DNA of 64,000 nucleotides from Gammaproteobacteria bacterium. Lineage in GTDB: Bacteria > Pseudomonadota > Gammaproteobacteria > Xanthomonadales > Wenzhouxiangellaceae. The notes beneath the pieces are model-generated. The model was not told where the DNA came from. It ran no database searches and worked only from the letters and a program-made list of their open reading frames with translations. How positions within the stretch are numbered: the first letter of the stretch is position 1; each line of letters begins with the position of its first letter. Both the position numbers and the translations under genes were made by a program. The stretch covers positions 1-64,000 of the forward strand of contig PWYW01000064.1 of NCBI GenBank assembly GCA_003567685.1. Reading direction: 5' to 3'. Of this stretch, positions 59,362-64,000 are shown piece after piece.

Positions 59362-60744
59362 ATGCTCGGATTGTTTGGTCTGGTCTTTGCCGTTCTTGCC
59401 TTGATTTTGATGGCCCTGCGTGGCGTCAACATTCTGATTGCGGTTCTGGTAGCCAGCCTTCTGGTGGCGTTGACCAACCAGCTTGGAATTGCCGATACGC
59501 TGCTCGTGCATTTTCCGACCGGCCCCTTGGGTGCGTTTAGTTTTGCCGGGCAATTCTTCGTGCTCTTCCTGACCGGCGCTATTTTCGGAAAAGTAATGGC
59601 TAACAGTGGCGCGGCGGCGGCAATTGCCTTCGGCATCATCAGTGCCCTCGGGCCACGACGGGTGCTGTTGGTCACTGTCCTGGTTTGCGGCTTGCTCACC
59701 TATGGAGGGGTGGTTGTTTTCGTCGTGATATTCACCATGTATCCGCTCGGAATTGCGTTGATGCGGGAAGCCGACCTGCCCAAACGTCTTTTTTGTGGCG
59801 CCATTGGACTGGGTGCCGGTACATTCACGATGACTGCGTTGCCGGGCACTCCATCCGTCCAGAACGTTATCGCTGCATCGGCTCTCGGAACGGATCTGTT
59901 TGCCGGCGCAATGATTGGTTTACTGGCCGGTCTGGTGATGGCGGCTTTGGGATGGTGGTATCTGGAAGATCAGTGGCGTCGCTCCCGCAGGCGCAACGAG
60001 GGTTACGAACCCAATCAACAGGATGCCGCGATGGAAAAAATGGCTCCCGAGCAGGCTCGAATTCCCTCGCCTTTCCTGGCAGTCATCCCCCTGGTGGTGG
60101 TTCTGGGTACCATTCTGGCACCGCGATTGCTGACGTTGCTCGGGTCGGGAAATGCTGATCCCAGCGAGGCGAACGGACTGTTGGCATTCGCGCTTACCCA
60201 GCCCATTGTCTGGCCCAGTTTCGCGCTGGTCATGGGAACGGTCTGCAGCATCCTGTTGTTCCCGGTCTTGCGCCAGCAGCTTCTTGACCCCCTCGGTACG
60301 GGTGCCAACGACAGCATCATGCCCTTGTTGAATACCGCAGCGGTCATTGGTTTCGGCGGTGTCGTGACCCAGACGGCTGGTTTCGAAGGCTTTGCCCAGT
60401 GGGTAGTCGGGCTTGATTTGCCGCCGTTGGTTTCGATTGCCGCATCGGTCAGCGTGATCTCCGGCACCGTCGGTTCAGCCTCGGGTGGACTGCAAATTTT
60501 CATGCAGACGTTCGCCGAAACCTACCCGGCCATGGGGGTTGACCCCTCCAGTCTCCATCGTATTGCTACCATTGCTTCCGGGGGGCTAGACTCCCTGCCG
60601 CACAGCGGGGCGGTCGTTGCGATGCTGACGATCATGGGCCTGCGACATGCCGAGGCCTATCGGGATATTTTCATCGTGACCGTGCTGGTGCCGGTGGTTG
60701 CCACCGCGGTTGTCATCGTGGTCGCTCAGTTAGTGCTGATGTGA
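59362..60744 (+). CDS. GntP-family permease
   Basis: This polytopic inner-membrane transporter has about 12 helices over 460 residues. LTGAIFGKVMANSGAAAAIA and the loop TALPGTPSVQNVI match the GntP family. Characterised members move gluconate or other small organic acids such as 3-hydroxybutyrate, with protons or sodium. The substrate cannot be read from sequence. The ATG at 59362 starts at the first helix; the in-frame extension to 59248 overlaps the terminator region and is rejected. Confidence 0.83.
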   Translation: MLGLFGLVFAVLALILMALRGVNILIAVLVASLLVALTNQLGIADTLLVHFPTGPLGAFSFAGQFFVLFLTGAIFGKVMANSGAAAAIAFGIISALGPRRVLLVTVLVCGLLTYGGVVVFVVIFTMYPLGIALMREADLPKRLFCGAIGLGAGTFTMTALPGTPSVQNVIAASALGTDLFAGAMIGLLAGLVMAALGWWYLEDQWRRSRRRNEGYEPNQQDAAMEKMAPEQARIPSPFLAVIPLVVVLGTILAPRLLTLLGSGNADPSEANGLLAFALTQPIVWPSFALVMGTVCSILLFPVLRQQLLDPLGTGANDSIMPLLNTAAVIGFGGVVTQTAGFEGFAQWVVGLDLPPLVSIAASVSVISGTVGSASGGLQIFMQTFAETYPAMGVDPSSLHRIATIASGGLDSLPHSGAVVAMLTIMGLRHAEAYRDIFIVTVLVPVVATAVVIVVAQLVLM

Positions 60745-60766
60745 GCGCCAACATCAACCTGCCGGG

Positions 60767-63268
60767 CTAGTGGCGTGCGTTCACCTTCTCCAGTGAAAAG
60801 CGGCTGAGGAATTCGGTCAACTGACTCGCCGGCAGAGGCCGGCTGAACAGGAAGCCTTGAGCATAGTCGCATTTCATTCTTCGAAGGGTTTCAAGTTGTT
60901 CGAAGGATTCCAGCCCTTCGGCGATGACCTTGAAACCAAGCTCGTGAGCGATCGAGACGATACCTCGTGTCAGGCTGCGGCGTTTGCCGGAATGAACGCT
61001 GTTGGTGAACGACTTGTCTATCTTGATGAAGCGAGCGGGCATTTCGGCCAGATAGTTCAGCGAAGAATAGCCCGTCCCGAAGTCATCAATGGCTAATTCG
61101 AAACCGCAGTTCACCAATTTCTGCAGGCTGGCGAAGTCTTCCTGACGGTCGAAGATCAGCTGGCTCTCAGTCAGCTCGATGACGATCGGGCGGCAGCTCT
61201 CCTCACGTGCAGTGGGCTGCAGCAGGCGATTGACCAGACGCTCTGATTTGAGGCACTGTCCGGTCAGGTTGATTGACATTTGCAGGTCCAGACCGGCTTC
61301 GCGCCACAGTCGGCACTGGGCCAGCGCTTCGTCGTAGGCCCAACAGGAAATTTCGTCAACGATACCCAGCGATTCGGCCAGCGGGATGAAATGCATGGGT
61401 TCGATCAAGCTGTTGTCACTCTGTCGCCAGCGGATCAGTGCTTCAATCTTGTCGACATGCCCGCTTTCAAGGTCCACGATCGGCTGATAGTGGAAAACGA
61501 ACTCGGAATGATCGATGGCTCTGCGAAGCGCCTGTTGTTTATGAAGGCGTTCGTCGGCAAGTTGTCGAAACTCATGGCGATAATGGCGGGCTTGTTTGCG
61601 CCCGGCTGTTTTCGCGCTGTACATGGCCAGATCGGCTGACTGCATCAGCTCTTCGACGGTTGCCCCATCGTCGGGGAAACGGCTGGCACCGAGACTCGCC
61701 GTCAGGCTGATTGGCTGCTGGTCGAGCTCGAAGGGCGCGCTGACCGTTGCAAGCAGGGATTGGCAGACCTCGGTCAGGTTGCCATCTGTCTCGGCCAGCT
61801 TGATCATGATCAGGAATTCATCACCGCCGAAGCGAGCCACCAGGCCCTTTCGGCCAATCGTGTTTTCGAGGCGTTGTGCCATCATTTGCAGTGTGTAATC
61901 GCCGGCTCGATGTCCTTTGCTGTCGTTGACCGTCTTGAATAGATCCAGATCAAGCATGATGATGGCCAGCGGATCACCGGCTCGAAGAGCCTGACCCAAG
62001 TGTTCCTCGAACTGATGGCGGTTGGCGAGGCCTGTCAGGCTGTCATAACGGGCCTGCCGGACAATGGTTTCTTCAAAGGCCTTGCGTCGGCTGAGGTCTT
62101 CGACAAACGACCAGACCAGCTCTTCATCGTCGCGATCCTTGATCAGGTTGCCACTTAACAGAACAGGCCGTTGCGTCCCATCCTTGCATGTAAGCATCCG
62201 CTCAAAGGAATGGTAGAAGCCTAGTTCCTCGAGTTCCTGCATGGCGCGCAACGTGCGCCAATCATTGTCGACCGGGGTAGTGGTTTCCACCGGTTGGCCG
62301 AACAGTTCATCGGCGGTGTAGCCCACCATTTTGAGATAGGCCGGGTTAGCGGCCTTGAAACTTCGACTTGCGCGATGAACCAGGACAATCCCGATTGGGG
62401 ATTTTTCGAACAGCCCGTCGAGAAGTTGTCGGCGATAGTCCGATTCACGCGCCTCAATGACCTTTTCGGTAACGTCGGTGACCATGCAGACGACACTGCC
62501 GCCCAACCGACGGGTGGGGAGTACCGGCGCAGAATTGATGGAAACGAAGCGCCGCTGTCCATTCGGCCAGGTGATGGAGTGACGGAAATCCCTGACTGGC
62601 TTGCCGGTGGCCTGGACGCGGGCGAATGGCAGTTCCTCGGCGGCCAGCGGTCTGCCGTCGAGATCGGTGATCTGCCAGGCGTCATCGGCAAAGCTGCGGT
62701 TCTTCAATTCATCCTGCGGCAACTCGAAAAGCCGTTCGGCTTCGCGGTTGGCATAGATGATCTGGCCTTCCTCGTTCAAGACCGTGACGCCGGACGCATT
62801 GGCGTTAAGCAGGCTTTTCAGGAAAGCTGCCTCGGAATTCGGGTTCTGGCTGGCCTGGTCGCTGTCGGTCAGGCAGGCAAGAATTCCGAGAATCCTTGCT
62901 GGACGGCCTGTTTCGTCTCGCCCGGCAACGCGGCCACGATCCAACATCTGGACGTAGTGGCCGTCTGCATGGCGAAGCCGAACCTCAAATCGGTATTCGT
63001 CGACGGTCGACTTCTGACACGCCGCGAAGGCCTGTGCATAGGCAGCGGCGTCTTCGGGGTGGCATCGTTCCAGCCAGTCAGCGGTCGTCTTCGGGGGATT
63101 GCTGGTAGAAAGGCCCAGCAGCTTCAGGCAACGTGGATCGAGTTGGATCTGATCTGTGAGGACATCCCATTCCCAGAAGCCGAAGGCGCCGGGGCCCCAT
63201 TGCTCGAAAAGGAAGCGGGCCGCTTCGGCGATGGCTGCTTCCGTCATCAGCGCATTGGAATGGTCCAT
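60767..63268 (-). CDS. PAS-PAS-PAS-GGDEF-EAL cyclic di-GMP enzyme
   Basis: This 833-residue cytoplasmic protein has no membrane helix or signal peptide. Three PAS domains occupy about 25-400 (segments HADGHYVQMLDRGR, LNEEGQIIYANREAERLF, ANPAYLKMVGYTADEL). A GGDEF domain has its intact motif near 479 (VARFGGDEFLIMI). An EAL domain starts near 585 with KIEALIRW near 607 and IDDFGTGYSS near 750. Both catalytic motifs look intact, so it may make or degrade cyclic di-GMP. The sensed signal is unknown. Confidence 0.93.
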   Translation of the reverse strand: MDHSNALMTEAAIAEAARFLFEQWGPGAFGFWEWDVLTDQIQLDPRCLKLLGLSTSNPPKTTADWLERCHPEDAAAYAQAFAACQKSTVDEYRFEVRLRHADGHYVQMLDRGRVAGRDETGRPARILGILACLTDSDQASQNPNSEAAFLKSLLNANASGVTVLNEEGQIIYANREAERLFELPQDELKNRSFADDAWQITDLDGRPLAAEELPFARVQATGKPVRDFRHSITWPNGQRRFVSINSAPVLPTRRLGGSVVCMVTDVTEKVIEARESDYRRQLLDGLFEKSPIGIVLVHRASRSFKAANPAYLKMVGYTADELFGQPVETTTPVDNDWRTLRAMQELEELGFYHSFERMLTCKDGTQRPVLLSGNLIKDRDDEELVWSFVEDLSRRKAFEETIVRQARYDSLTGLANRHQFEEHLGQALRAGDPLAIIMLDLDLFKTVNDSKGHRAGDYTLQMMAQRLENTIGRKGLVARFGGDEFLIMIKLAETDGNLTEVCQSLLATVSAPFELDQQPISLTASLGASRFPDDGATVEELMQSADLAMYSAKTAGRKQARHYRHEFRQLADERLHKQQALRRAIDHSEFVFHYQPIVDLESGHVDKIEALIRWRQSDNSLIEPMHFIPLAESLGIVDEISCWAYDEALAQCRLWREAGLDLQMSINLTGQCLKSERLVNRLLQPTAREESCRPIVIELTESQLIFDRQEDFASLQKLVNCGFELAIDDFGTGYSSLNYLAEMPARFIKIDKSFTNSVHSGKRRSLTRGIVSIAHELGFKVIAEGLESFEQLETLRRMKCDYAQGFLFSRPLPASQLTEFLSRFSLEKVNARH

Positions 63269-63430
63269 TAAGTCCCCCGGTTTCTGATGCCTGCTGGCTT
63301 ATCCAGCGGGCTCAGTCTTGACGTCTTGCGCCCCTGTCCCGTTAGTATACGCACACTGATAAGCATTTGGAATCTGTATGAATTCTCTCCTTCGTCCTGG
63401 CGCTTGCCTTGGCCAGCCAAGCGGGACCCG

Positions 63431-63946
63431 ATGCCTTTAGAGCGAAGCAAGCAACACGCGGAGCCACGCTTCCAACGGCGGGCACGGCGGGTTGCCTCGG
63501 TTTTGGTGGCTGTGCTGGGCCTCGTTCTGCTGGCCGATCGAACATTTGTCCTCTCGCAGGGCCACGCCAGTCTCGACTGGCCGCAGGTGGAAGGGGTGGT
63601 GTTGCTGTCGGAATCCTGGCCGCTGGGCGCCGCACGTGGCGGTGAGCGCTATGGCTTGAACGTGCTTTACGGCTACACCGTGGATGGTCAGGATTTCGAG
63701 GGACGACGTCTTGAATTCAAACGATCGCTGGCGCAACGCGATGAGCAGGCCGCACTGGAAGCAATGACGTTGCTCGAGGTGGGTGCGCCAGTCACTGTGT
63801 TTCATCATCCGAGCTACCCGGAGCTGGCCGTTCTTGCGCCTGGTACAGATCCGTCAGCCTGGGTGGGTCTGGGGTTCGCTGTGCTGCTGCTGGTCGTTGC
63901 GACGATTGCCTGGACGGTGCCGGTCAGGCGTCAAACCAAATCATGA
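63431..63946 (+). CDS. DUF3592 membrane protein
   Basis: This 171-residue protein has two transmembrane helices (about 22-38 and 145-165) flanking an extracytoplasmic beta-rich domain. That domain contains YGLNVLYGYTVDGQDFEG and VFHHPSYPELAVLAPG, the pattern of DUF3592. No function is known. The ATG at 63431 begins just before a basic segment and the first helix. It is convergent with the partial gene at the right edge, sharing three bases. Confidence 0.75.
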   Translation: MPLERSKQHAEPRFQRRARRVASVLVAVLGLVLLADRTFVLSQGHASLDWPQVEGVVLLSESWPLGAARGGERYGLNVLYGYTVDGQDFEGRRLEFKRSLAQRDEQAALEAMTLLEVGAPVTVFHHPSYPELAVLAPGTDPSAWVGLGFAVLLLVVATIAWTVPVRRQTKS

Positions 63947-64000
63947 TCGTTGCTGCCGGCCGGTCAGGCGATGCTTTTTGAGAATGCCTCGAATCTGGTC
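63941..64000 (-). CDS. C-terminal fragment of an unidentified protein
   Basis: Reading the minus strand from the right edge gives 19 residues ending RGILKKHRLTGRQQRS and a TGA at 63941-63943. Codon choice and the tail-to-tail position against the DUF3592 gene fit a real gene, but the piece is too short to identify. Confidence 0.35.
   Translation of the reverse strand, partial: DQIRGILKKHRLTGRQQRS

Overview
The window is a dense, high-GC bacterial chromosome segment with about 57 protein genes. Many neighbours overlap by 1 or 4 bases. Gene content and order are those of a gammaproteobacterium: surE-pcm-nlpD, mutL-miaA-hfq-hflX-hflK-hflC-purA, serC-pheA-hisC-aroA-cmk-rpsA-ihfB, lapA-lapB, petABC-sspA-sspB, nfuA, and orphan rsxA next to metG. 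No rRNA, tRNA, insertion sequence, phage or CRISPR array was seen. Light-driven sodium pumping with carotenoid and retinal genes suggests a marine or saline habitat. A Wenzhouxiangella-like member of the Lysobacterales/Chromatiales is my guess from gene content only.

Layout. 1-625: a type IV pilin running off the left edge, with a long Gly-Gly-Gly-Ser repeat tail and a clear sigma-54 promoter. 791-3531 (minus): rsxA and metG. 3676-6589: mrp/apbC, dcd and a DegS-type protease. 6842-10577: the cytochrome bc1 genes petABC followed by sspA and sspB. 10591-11473 (minus): a DUF3301 protein and an Smr protein. 11554-23868: surE, pcm, yqaA-like, nlpD, amiC, mutL, miaA, hfq, hflX, hflK, hflC, purA. 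23869-24784: a 0.9-kb gap with interleaved inverted repeats and no gene I can support. 24785-33598: serS, serC, pheA, hisC, aroA, cmk, rpsA, ihfB. 33726-38079: lapA, lapB and a WbpL/WbpM-like pair for polysaccharide initiation. 38214-45768: an esterase, nfuA, two small cytochromes c, an acyl-CoA dehydrogenase, a fused 2-oxoacid dehydrogenase E1 and a flavin monooxygenase.

45980-48166: a tightly overlapping four-gene unit of two DUF1538 membrane proteins and two small PII-like proteins. I know of no assigned function, and it is the best candidate here for an undescribed system. 48238-50477 (minus): kbl and tdh for threonine catabolism. 50554-52397 (minus): a sirtuin lacking most zinc cysteines and an aspartoacylase-family deacylase. 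52578-59187: a complete retinal and rhodopsin module. crtE-crtI-crtB-crtY-blh form one overlapping operon that takes C15 precursor to retinal. Divergent from it is a rhodopsin with the Asn-Asp-Gln motif of light-driven sodium pumps. 59362-64000: a GntP-family permease, a PAS-GGDEF-EAL protein, a DUF3592 protein and the tail of one more minus-strand gene.

Functional links. The rhodopsin would export sodium in light using retinal made next door. RsxA belongs to an electron-transfer complex tied to ion gradients in several bacteria, but its partner subunits are not here. NlpD and AmiC, an amidase and its known activator, are adjacent. IhfB, LapA, LapB and the WbpL/WbpM pair occupy the position where Pseudomonas aeruginosa carries its O-antigen locus, but without the intervening sugar genes.
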